This document shows, one piece after another, positions 57,401 through 64,000 of a stretch of 64,000 nt of DNA. This DNA comes from Hymenopus coronatus (lineage: Eukaryota; Arthropoda; Insecta; Mantodea; Hymenopodidae), in NCBI GenBank assembly GCA_030762935.1, contig CM060896.1, positions 8,215,501 through 8,279,500 of the forward strand, written 5' to 3'. The position numbers were made by a program, and so were the translations under genes. Positions within the stretch are counted from its first letter, which is position 1. Every line of letters begins with the position of its first letter. The notes beneath the pieces were generated by a model. It saw only the letters and a program-made list of their open reading frames with translations, was not told where the DNA came from and did not search any database.

Positions 57401-60400
57401 TAAATGTGCTGGAGCACTTACACAAATACCCTTATGATGATTCATCCACTTGGGGATTAAACACTCTGTCCTCACCTGGCTTTTAGGTTTCAAAAACATG
57501 GAGGGCAACAGCTCATCGGGTCCAGAGGTTACACAACTACAACTTTACATCAGATACCATGTATTAACAATGCTGTCCAGAGGAGTGCAGCCACTGCAGT
57601 AAGTTTGAAGTGAAGTAGCACGCCAAAGTTGGTGCTCTTGTTTCAGTGGTGACTGCAGCTGGATGGACAGAATAGCAAAGGGCCTGAGAAAGGAGCAGCT
57701 GGCAAATGCTGATTTGAGGCCACTACAGGAAGAAGTGGAGACATGCACTTGGACTATCTGGGAAGGCATCACACCCAGAAGTAGTGTATAGAAGCCCAAT
57801 TAGACTCTTGAAGACCAATGAAGGATTACTGTTCAGAGTATGGGTGTCTCCTGATGGGAAGACCCAGAGAGAGCAGCTCATCCTCCCTCACATTATGGTC
57901 GCAGAAGGCCTAAAGGAAGTAAAAGGAGACTTTAGGAGGGGTCATTTGGGACCCAACCAAACTCTGACAATGATAACTAGTTGAGACTATCAGCAGATGC
58001 TCAGAAGTGGTACCACCAAGTGTGCAGCAAGTCATACCCACGCACCAGTAGTCAGGTCACATGTAGCAGTAATATGTGGGAGCACCTTTCAAGCACATAC
58101 TCCTTTGTAAGTAGCTTGAGCATTTCAGTCATTCCTATAAATTTTGTAACCAGGTATTTTTAAGGATTCATTAGCCATTATACAGGCTATGTTAGTATAG
58201 TAAATTCATAAAAATGAAATGAAATAAAGGAAGCATATTTAGACCATTCACATTCCAGTTGAATACTTTTAATTGATGTAGGGATAATTGTTTACGTACT
58301 GTCATTTTGAAAAATTGAACATATAAAAGAAATGATGAATTGTTGATCTTCAGGCACATGTTTCATTGCTACATTATCTAAGGTGTTCCATTGATTAACA
58401 GATTAACAAAAAAAGACATGAATGATTCTGAGTTTGAGTTGAGAGTCTCTCTGGATTGTGTTTTGGTTTGTGAATTGTTGGGTTTTAATAGCATGTGCAA
58501 AGGACTTGAGAGTTTGCTGGGAGCAGAATTGGTGAGCTGCTATGTTACATTTAGGTTCCTGTGACTGTTCTTGCTGCATTGATGAAGCTTATCCTGTGTT
58601 TGTGAAGGCTAATAGTGATTTTTGTTAAATTGGCGCTCTTTTATTTGCATATAATTAATTTGAAGACACGGATGTAAAATAAATTGTATAATGCTTAAAG
58701 ATAAAGGATGATAACTGAAATGCAACAGTACAACTAGGGGCTCAAGTACGGGAGATCAAAGGTTTAGGTGTGCTCTATGTTATCCATCTACCCCAGTACT
58801 TGCTCTACAAATTTTAACAAATGATCCAAGACTGGAACTTGAAATTTAACAAGCAGCCATCTTATAATATGAAAAATTAATCAGACTACCTTTCAATGTC
58901 TGGGAAAAAAGCAAACCTAAAAACTCAACAAAGTTTCCTTAATAAAATCAAAGAAGTCAAACATAGATTAAAACGTTCTTACTTAAAAGAAAACATACAA
59001 ACAAATATTAACCCGTTAGAACTATTTGATATTAAACGCTATCTACATTTAGCTGAATTTACAAAATCTGAAATCTCTTTGTGTGTTCTGAAACAAATAA
59101 CACTAGAAATAATAAATTTAAGATACCCTACCAATGAATGTCTACATGTTTATACTGATGGTTCTAGCTTACCAAATAACAGTGGTACTGGTGCAGGTGC
59201 AGTATGTCCTCTCTTCTATTTCTACAAAAGGTTAAGTTTAAATACTACAAATTTTGATGGAGAGATTTCAGTAATAGATAGATAGTTTATTTTCAATCAT
59301 TAAGTATGAGGTATATATAGGCTGTGTCATGAGAATAAAAATTAATGGAACATTCTACATACAATAATGTTACAATACATTTAAAAATGGATAAGATTAA
59401 TCTCATTTCAGACCATAAATTTCTGAAATGCTATAAAGAGGGTTTGCCTTCAAGATTGTTTTCATCCTCCTCTTAAAGTTTAACAGTGGAAGAGTCTTAA
59501 TGTTCTGAGGTAAGGTGTTGAAAATTTTAACAGATATACATGAGAAACTGTTAGGGGTTTTACTATATTTGCATTTGTTAATGTAAATATCAGAGCATTT
59601 TCGAGTGGGATAATTATGGAAAGAAGAACATATTGAGAAAAGGTTGATATTTTTTTTATACTTCAGAGCTTACAAAACCTACTATATCATATAAATAAAT
59701 TTGAAAAAGTTGTACTATTATCTTACTCTAAAGCAGCTTTTATATAAATAACATCTGATGTAACGCCTAATAACTTAAATATTGCAGAATGCCACAAAAT
59801 CATAAAACAACTAATGAATTTAAATAATAGATTAATACTTCAATGGATACCAGCACATTGCAGAATACAGAGTGATGAAACAGCTGACTTTCTAGCTGAA
59901 CTTAGGGCGCTTAATACCCTAAAACAGAACAACACCTTAACTGTACTACCAGCTGACAAGGGAAATGCTGCGGTCATTATGGAAACAGCAGATTATGATC
60001 AGAAGATCAAGGCCCTTCTGAAGGACACCGCCTTTAAAAGGTTAGCCAAGGACCCGACGGCCAAAATTGCCAGAACCACTTTGAGACTGATCAAGAACTC
60101 CAGTTTGACTCCAGAGTCACAGAAAAATGCTGCACCACAGGCAGCTGCCCCACCTAGACTACGGGCTGCCTAAGATACACAAACTTGAAGTGCCACTTCG
60201 CCCTATCATGAGCGCCATTGGCTCACCCACTTATTTTCTGGCCAAACAACTGGCCACTCTACTCACGCCTCTAGTAGGTGCCTGCCAGCACCATGTTAAA
60301 AACTCCAGCCAGTTCATCCAGATAATTTCAAGTCTGAGGTGGGCCCCCGATGATATGGTTAGCTTCGATGTAGAATCCTTGTTCACCAGGGTGCCACTAG

Positions 60401-63400
60401 AAGACTCTTTGCAACTTATAGGTGAACACTTTCCAGATGATATTACCGAGCTTTTCAGACACACGTTGACCTCCACACACTTTACCTACAATGGTCAGTT
60501 CTTTGAACAGTCGGATGGGGTCGCCATGGGTTCTCCTCATTCCCCGACAATCGCAAATCTATTTATGGGAAACTTCGAACACACTGCATTAGACACGGCT
60601 ACAGACAAACCCAAAGCTTTCTTCAGATATGTGGATGACACCTTTGTCATTTGGCCCCACGGCAAGGACAAACTGGCTATCTTTCTTGAACACCTTAACA
60701 GTCTGCACACAAACATCTGATTCACGATGGAAGTCGAGAACAATGGTGCCCTCCCCTTCCTGGATGTGCTGGTGTACAAGAAGAAAAATGGCACCCTGGG
60801 ACACAAGGTATACAGGAAGCTCACACACACCAATAGATATTTGGACACATCCAGTCATCACCATCCTTCCCAAAAGAAAACAGTCATCACCACTTTGTTT
60901 CATCGAGCTTTCGACATAGCTGATGAGGACAATATTCAGCAAGAAATTCAACATTTGCAGGACACATTATTGAAAAATGGTTACAGCCTACAGGAGATCA
61001 GGAGAGCTCATAAGAAAGTCCGGGAAAAGAGATCTGGTTCGCTGCGTATCTCTAATTCCAAGGGAAGAGATGAGTGGGTGAGCAAGGCCTTCATACCATA
61101 CTATTGGTCCTACCTCTAACAAAATTGCCCGCATTCTCTCCAAACACAACATCAAGACCTATTTTTCTACTCCCCGAAAAATCCAGCAATATCTGAGAGC
61201 GATAAAAGATCCATCATCACTCTAAGTACCAGGAGTGTACAAAATTCCGTGTGAATGCGGGAAAGTGTACGTTGGGCAAACTGGACGCACAATAGAAGAA
61301 AGGTACAAAGAACATCAACGCAATATTAAACTGCTTCAACCGGAAAAGTCGGCAGTAGCCCAACATTGCATAGAGAAGGTACATAAAATCAATTTCAATG
61401 ACATCTCAGTCCTACATCAGTATCCCAGCAGCTTCATGCAGTCCCTGATGAAGACCATGGAGTGTGCAATGGTCGAAAGCTTGGATTTTATGTACCTGAC
61501 ACAGCTGATCCCCGTGAAGCCATAATGAATAACATTCGCCATGAAAGCTTATATACATCAAATTCATCAGATCCAATAAGTTATCACTCTATCAAAGGAA
61601 TCATTATATCAACATATAATAACAAAATTAAAGAAGATAATGTATTACAAACAAAAAGAGAACTATGGGAAAATTTATGTAATAACACGACCAGAATCAC
61701 TACATTACCAAGAAAATCCTCTGTAGGAACTTTTAGACTCTTAACAGGACATGACTGTCTCAATAAACATTTATTCAGGATTAGTTTAGTGAGATCTCCT
61801 CTGTGTCCTTTATGTATACTTAAAGAAGATATGGAGGGTAACCATCTACTGCGCTGCCCAACCTTGAGTTGACATGATAATATGACATCAAAATACTGGA
61901 ATGCAAGAGAATGATTCGCTTCACTGCCAACTGCTCAACATTAGATGCCAACCAATCAACCATGTTATCCGTGGTTTATTGTTTTCAGTAAAGAAAGAAA
62001 AAAGACCCTATTTTGAATATGCATTATGTGAAAAAGAATTCAGTGCTCCTACCTGCATAACTGCTCTCTTGTTATATTGCTTTGGTTATCACAGTTAAAA
62101 TATGTAATTGTTTTATTATGTTACTCATAAATGGCAAAATTATAAATGGGAAGACTAACTTTTCTACATGTTTTTTATAAAATATATATTCCCATTTGAA
62201 AGCATTGCTCAAAAAGAACATTAATATTCTACTCATTGATTCCTTGAAATTTCAGCTGGATCCCTAGAATAGGAGGGCGTTTTGTGCATAATTTCAGACC
62301 TTTCCATTCCATGGCTACCTAGTTCATTTGAAGTAGTAAAAGTAAACACTATAAAAAAAAAAAAAAAAGTTGATGAGCCAGTAATGCTTCACTACTATTA
62401 TTTACATTAATGTGTTAAATCAGTGCCCATTTTGGAATATGACTACTCAATACTTAGATATTCTGACAATGTTCTTGAAGATTACAATTATTGATAACAT
62501 TACCATAATCAACTGCATATACATCTTATTCAATTTAGTTCTTTGTTGCTGAATTTACTGAGATAATATGTAGAGCAATTACCTATACGTAAAAGATTTT
62601 ATTATTTTTTTATATTAATAAATTATATTCCCATTTCAGGATATATAAACGTGCATCCAGAAATACATCAGGTTTATTCTCTGATGAAAACTCTGGAAAT
62701 AATGCAGGTTTCAAAATAAGAAAGAATATTTCTGAATGTGAAACAGACAGAAGATACACAAGTAAACAAATTGATGTACCAGAACTATATTTAGTTCAGA
62801 GAAGAGTTCATTCTAAACAACATGATGAGCCAGCTTTGGCTAGCAATACCATTGAGAGAAATTTCAAATGTGAAATTTGTGACAAAAGATTTATCTTACA
62901 ATCAAACTTGAAAAGACATAAATTCAATCACAACATGAAAAAGCCACACCAGTGTGATGTGTGTGAGAAGTATTTTACTAGATTGGAGGATTTGAAAAGA
63001 CATAAAGTAACTCATGAGGGCATAAAGCCATACAAGTGTGACATTTGTGGGAAGTGTTATGGTAGGTTGACAGATTTGAAAACACATAAATTGACTCATG
63101 AAGGTGTAAAACCACACAAGTGTGAGGTGTGTGGGAAATGTTTTACTAGGTTGACAGATTTAAAAACACACAAATTGATTCATGAAGGCATAAAGCCCCA
63201 TGAGTGTGAAACTTGTGGCAAGTGTTTTACTAGGTTGACAGATTTGAAAACACATAAATTGATTCATGAAGGCATAAAACCACACAAGTGTGAGACTTGT
63301 GGGAAGTGTTTTTTTAGGTTGAGAGATTTGAAAAGACATAAATTAACTCATGAAGACATAAAGCCATACAAGTGTGAGACTTGTGGAAAGTGTTTTACTC

Positions 63401-64000
63401 ATTTGTCATATTTGAAAAGACATAATAAATTTACTCATGAAGGCATAAAACCACACAAGTGCGACACTTGTGGGAAGTGTTTTACTCATGTGTCATATTT
63501 GAAAAGACATGATAAATTTGCCCATGAAGGTATAAGGGCTCACAAGTGTAAGACTTGTGGAAAGTGTTTTTTGCAAGCATCACATTTGAAAAGACATAAA
63601 TTTACTCATGAAAGCATAAAGCCTCACAAGTGTGATACATGCAAGAAGTGTTTTACCAGGTTGACAGATTTGAAAAAACATAAAATGACCCATGAAGGCA
63701 TAAAGCCACACAAGTGTGAGACTTGTGAAAAGTGTTTTACACGGTTGGAGAATTTGAGAGAACATAAACTGATTCATCTACACTCCAAGTCACATCAGTG
63801 TGATACTTGTGGGAAGTGTTTTACTAGGGCAACGGATTTGAAAAAACATAAATTGACTCATGAAGGCACAAGGTCACACTTGTGTGGCACTTGTGGTAAG
63901 TGGTTTACTCAATTGAATACATTGAAAATACATAAATTGACTCATGAAAGCATAAAGCCACACAAGTGTGATAGTTGTGGAAAGTGTTTTGTTACATTGA
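45042..64000 (+). CDS. ZNF-B: multi-finger C2H2 zinc-finger protein (whole gene span, 3' end outside window)
   Basis: Coding exons 45042-45437, 54417-54457 and 62640 to the window edge join in frame (396 + 41 + 1361 nt so far). The protein is a likely nuclear DNA-binding factor with a 132-residue acidic start, the micro-exon peptide DWMDESFPSTKSS, a linker of about 80 residues and at least 13 complete C2H2 fingers plus a cut one. It is divergently transcribed relative to ZNF-A and shares introns, phases and the SDENSGNNA motif with it. All exons seen are open with good splice sites, so it looks functional. Its introns (9.0 and 8.2 kb) are full of transposons. Target unknown. Confidence 0.9.
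45438..46760 (+). repeat. ZNF-B intron 1 segment shared with ZNF-A
   Basis: Counterpart of 20483-18700 in reverse: CAAATTAAATTACAGTTTTA after the donor, ACCAAATTTGGTAT, ACTTGACCATTTTTTTAGAT, GAAATGGATTTTATCCACAT, TTTCTGCTAATGTTTAT, ATTTTGAGAAAACAAATGAG. It lacks the SINE found in the ZNF-A copy. Confidence 0.8.
46761..47149. other. ZNF-B intron, nothing recognised
   Basis: AT-rich; no element recognised. Confidence 0.35.
47248..49503 (+). pseudogene. Penelope-like RT plus GIY-YIG protein, broken
   Basis: N-terminal region at 47248-47646 (lysine-rich, with LQEKRRHMLADIRFLNLCL). RT: LPRILPKIHKPGNKMRPIVN (48160-48215), VSFDVSAFFPSIP (48360-48405), SAMGSPLSPFLADLFMSYFE (48560-48620), then the catalytic box as YVGD instead of YVDD, and GYLPFLDLKII. 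Near 49100 KNFTYHPWANKKF, then the GIY-YIG endonuclease (GIYQLNCLNCDFVYIGKTK, R at ETRVKEH) to 49503. Stops between 47650 and 48150, a frameshift near 48480-48528, and stops after 48925. The missing catalytic Asp would disable the RT even if the frame were open. Confidence 0.88.
49660..49725 (+). ncRNA. Hammerhead-like motif remnant in the element B 3' region
   Basis: GTTGATAA (49673-49680) is followed by a 6-bp hairpin GCAATA-GATT-TATTGC (49682-49697) and GAAAC (49698-49702), then CTAGTCC. The order CUGANGA, stem II, GAAA is the core of the hammerhead ribozymes known from Penelope-like terminal repeats. Here the first box is TTGATAA (two changes) and I could not fold stems I and III with certainty. 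Confidence 0.3.
49831..50930. other. ZNF-B intron, nothing recognised
   Basis: AT-rich; no coding or repeat family recognised. Confidence 0.35.
50931..51037 (-). repeat. tRNA-derived SINE (family SINE3), left of an inverted pair
   Basis: The minus strand GCCATGGTAGCTCAGTGGTA...GGCTATGGCATTGAATTTTT folds with a 7-bp acceptor-like stem (GCCATGG with CTATGGC), then CAGTCTGACTCTGCCCATCC. The anticodon-arm loop is expanded (about 12 nt), so it is not a working tRNA. Confidence 0.75.
51042..51160 (+). repeat. tRNA-derived SINE (family SINE3), right of an inverted pair
   Basis: TCAGTAGCTCAGTGGTAGAG (A box) and GTGGTTCAAATCCC (B box) are followed by GCTATGGCATTGAATTGTTC and AGTCTGACTC, the same tail as the left copy. 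Separated from it by only a few bases, in opposite orientation, so the transcript could form a long hairpin. Loss of acceptor pairing at the 5' end rules out a functional tRNA. Confidence 0.75.
51161..51612. other. ZNF-B intron, nothing recognised
   Basis: AT-rich; nothing firm. Confidence 0.35.
51613..53748 (-). mobile_element. Tigger/pogo-like DNA transposon
   Basis: The left end CAGTAAAACATCTTTTAAAT (from 51614) and the right end, in reverse, CAGTGAAACCCCTCTGAACG (53743-53716) are related inverted repeats, each running into GGACACT; a TA follows the right end. The transposase lies between them on the minus strand. It is in ZNF-B intron 1, antisense to the gene. Confidence 0.85.
51940..53370 (-). 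pseudogene. Tigger/pogo-type transposase (CENP-B/DDE_1), broken
   Basis: Minus strand: CENP-B-like N-terminal helix-turn-helix from MAPRNCLTLKEKLNVIDYHK at 53355; a second helix-turn-helix region with VMLKWISKIRSENVPVSG at 53150-53080; the DDE core at 52920-52578 with NILNANEAGLFF (first Asp changed to Asn-Glu context: ADE became ANEA), KERLTVLLRAIMAGERE, PLVIGKAAKPRCFKN, KAWMSMEIMTEWLEQLDRKI; then FLDNAKSHP near 52560 and PLDQRVIQNFKIKYRQ near 52460. Several frameshifts and stops. The change in the first catalytic motif means it is inactive in any case. Confidence 0.88.
53749..54416. other. ZNF-B intron upstream of the micro-exon
   Basis: AT-rich; ends in ACATAATTATGTTGCAG, the micro-exon acceptor, which matches ZNF-A (ACATAATTATGTTACAG in minus orientation). 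Confidence 0.5.
54417..54457 (+). CDS. ZNF-B exon 2 (41-nt micro-exon)
   Basis: Acceptor TTGCAG before 54417, donor GTAAGACTTTTAG after 54457. Reads DWMDESFPSTKSS plus AG, completed to Arg by exon 3. Same length, phases and flanking intron bases as 13444-13404 of ZNF-A; 10 of 13 residues are identical. It restores the frame between coding exon 1 (phase 0 end) and the finger exon. Confidence 0.93.
54458..55040. other. ZNF-B intron 2, nothing recognised
   Basis: AT-rich; could include the 5' part of the gypsy-like element that follows, but no LTR was found. Confidence 0.35.
55041..58170 (+). mobile_element. Ty3/gypsy retrotransposon remnant (gag-pol, no LTRs seen)
   Basis: A decayed LTR-retrotransposon body, read over several frames. 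55060-55400: lysine/glutamate-rich coiled-coil gag-like text. About 55700-55920: aspartic-protease region (LPVENEALLKLKLRWGTVSV, VILGLNALGRHKVMVNIDW). 56580-57060: reverse transcriptase (GIIEECDSSCVVLVKSKNTE, FCMNYRKDCFPLP, NAPAIFHCLMESLMRGLSYN-like text across a frameshift, HLDDINVF-like box). 57090-57560: connection and RNase H (YYHWFIRHFSNIAKLL, QQELLAAINVLEHLHKYPY, WLLGFKNMEGN). 57590-57960: EECSHCSK, then LILPHIMVAEGLKEVKGDFR and GHLGPNQTLTMI of the integrase N-terminus. The rest of integrase fades by 58170. Confidence 0.8.
58171..58879. other. ZNF-B intron 2, nothing recognised
   Basis: AT-rich; nothing firm. Confidence 0.35.
59278..59692 (-). mobile_element. LINE 3' fragment nested in the RNase H of another LINE
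   Basis: The minus strand reads KIFNTLPQNIKTLPLLNFKR and RMKTILKANPLYSISEIYG, a typical C-terminus of non-LTR reverse transcriptase reading frames, followed by a 3' end rich in TATCTATC (59272-59284 on plus). It splits RNase H between DGEIS and the LQSLQNLLYHI strand of the host element. Confidence 0.75.
59906..61527 (+). mobile_element. Penelope-like element C, nested in a LINE
   Basis: Coding part of a second Penelope-like clade, distinct from elements A and B: about 42% GC, far richer than its surroundings. It begins in the N-terminal RT region (VLPADKGNAAVIM near 59945) and ends at the stop after the GIY-YIG domain (61522-61524), with no terminal repeats seen. Its left side is fused in frame to the RNase H of the LINE (ADFLAELRALNTLKQNN). 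Confidence 0.87.
59935..61524 (+). pseudogene. Penelope-like RT and GIY-YIG endonuclease, broken
   Basis: RT motifs in order: VLPADKGNAAVIM, LDYGLPKIHKLEVPLRPIMS, DDMVSFDVESLFTRVPL, DGVAMGSPHSPTIANLFMG, the catalytic FRYVDDTFVIWPH and GALPFLDVLVYKK. Then the linker KIARILSKHNIKTYF and the GIY-YIG domain (GVYKIPCECGKVYVGQTG, RTIEERYKEHQRN, with the catalytic Arg, His and the KSAVAQH end). Damage: frameshift near 60130, TGA at 60718 (likely from CGA), frameshift near 61100, TAA at 61223. YVDD is intact, so it decayed more recently than element B. Confidence 0.9.
62371..62639. other. ZNF-B intron 2 end
   Basis: AT-rich, ending in a T-rich tract and CCCATTTCAG, the finger-exon acceptor, similar to TTCTCATTTCAG in ZNF-A. 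Confidence 0.6.
62640..64000 (+). CDS. ZNF-B exon 3 (zinc-finger array, runs off the window)
   Basis: Opens with the last base of the split Arg codon, then IYKRASRNTSGLFSDENSGN, a linker and 13 full fingers from about 62866, plus a cut one at the edge. The first two fingers diverge (CEICDKRF, CDVCEKYF). Fingers 3, 4, 5, 10 and 12 carry almost the same helix (RLTDLKT/K), unlike the varied ZNF-A array. Fingers 7 and 8 have H-x4-H spacing (HNKFTH, HDKFAH). Linkers are HEGIKPHKC or close variants (one LHSKSHQC, one EGTRSHLC). The frame is open to the last base; the stop is outside. Confidence 0.93.

Larger units (their letters stand above)
58880..62370 (+). mobile_element. RNase-H LINE interrupted by two other retroelements
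   Basis: Three pieces of one element. 58896-59277: coding text ending in the first RNase H strand (LHVYTDGSSLPNNSGTGAGA ... DGEIS). 59695-59905: RNase H second half (LLSYSKAAF, LNLNNRLILQWIPAHCRIQS, DETADFLAEL). 61528-62097: C-terminal part (GTFRLLTGHDCLNKHLFRIS, SPLCPLCILKEDMEGNHLLRCPTLS). The gaps hold a minus-strand LINE tail and a Penelope-like element. A poly-A run at about 62353-62368 may be its tail. Confidence 0.8.

Noticed and set aside
55041..58170. Possible endogenous retrovirus
   Set aside because: The order protease, RT, RNase H and integrase start fits Ty3/gypsy, but no envelope-like frame and no LTRs are visible; a plain retrotransposon remnant is the simpler reading.
59814..60173. 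Apparent novel fusion protein joining RNase H and a Penelope-like RT
   Set aside because: It is the junction of a nested insertion that happens to be in frame; both parts are broken elsewhere.

Overview
The window looks like a stretch of a large, AT-rich, transposon-filled arthropod genome, most likely an insect. Evidence for this: spliced genes with GT-AG introns many kilobases long; C2H2 zinc-finger proteins with an acidic K-x-E-rich N-terminus and HEGIKPHKCD-type linkers; a LINE 3' end of the arthropod type (GGGCACTAATGACC...CACCCTTAAAC); and many decayed mobile elements (I-like, CR1/L2-like and RTE-like LINEs, Penelope-like elements, Ty3/gypsy, piggyBac, Tigger/pogo, two Tc1/mariner groups, tRNA-derived SINEs). 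The species cannot be named. There is no bacterial operon, CRISPR array or viral genome.

Host genes. Two paralogous C2H2 zinc-finger genes lie head to head. ZNF-A is on the minus strand with coding exons 20939-20484, 13444-13404 and 3868-2407 (652 codons when joined). ZNF-B is on the plus strand with exons 45042-45437, 54417-54457 and 62640 to beyond the window edge. Both have the same architecture: an N-terminal exon of repeated acidic K-x-E modules, a 41-nt micro-exon that fixes the reading frame, and one exon carrying a tandem 84-bp zinc-finger array. Intron sequence around the first coding exon is also shared (about 18.7-21.1 kb against 44.8-46.8 kb, inverted), so the pair arose by inverted segmental duplication. 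A third copy of the intron segment lies at 35.85-36.62 kb. ZNF-A has lost its last fingers to a frameshift; their remains lie at 2100-2406. A possible first coding exon of an unknown gene is at 39069-38926 (minus).

Layout. 0-2.1 kb: nothing recognised. 2.1-21 kb: ZNF-A, its introns holding an RNase-H LINE tail, a CR1/L2-like LINE, a piggyBac, I-like LINE pieces, a Tc1/mariner element and SINEs. 21-45 kb: the region between the two genes, with a 98-bp poly-C minisatellite (22.5-24.2 kb), LINE remnants (25.4-31 kb), a Penelope-like element (31-32.2 kb), small minisatellites, SINEs, an inverted repeat, a mariner and an RTE-in-L2 nest. 45-64 kb: ZNF-B, its introns holding a Penelope-like element with terminal direct repeats, a SINE pair, a Tigger, a Ty3/gypsy remnant and a LINE that itself contains a LINE tail and a Penelope-like element. 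Every transposon protein seen is broken by stops or frameshifts, so the only clearly maintained coding sequences are the two zinc-finger genes.
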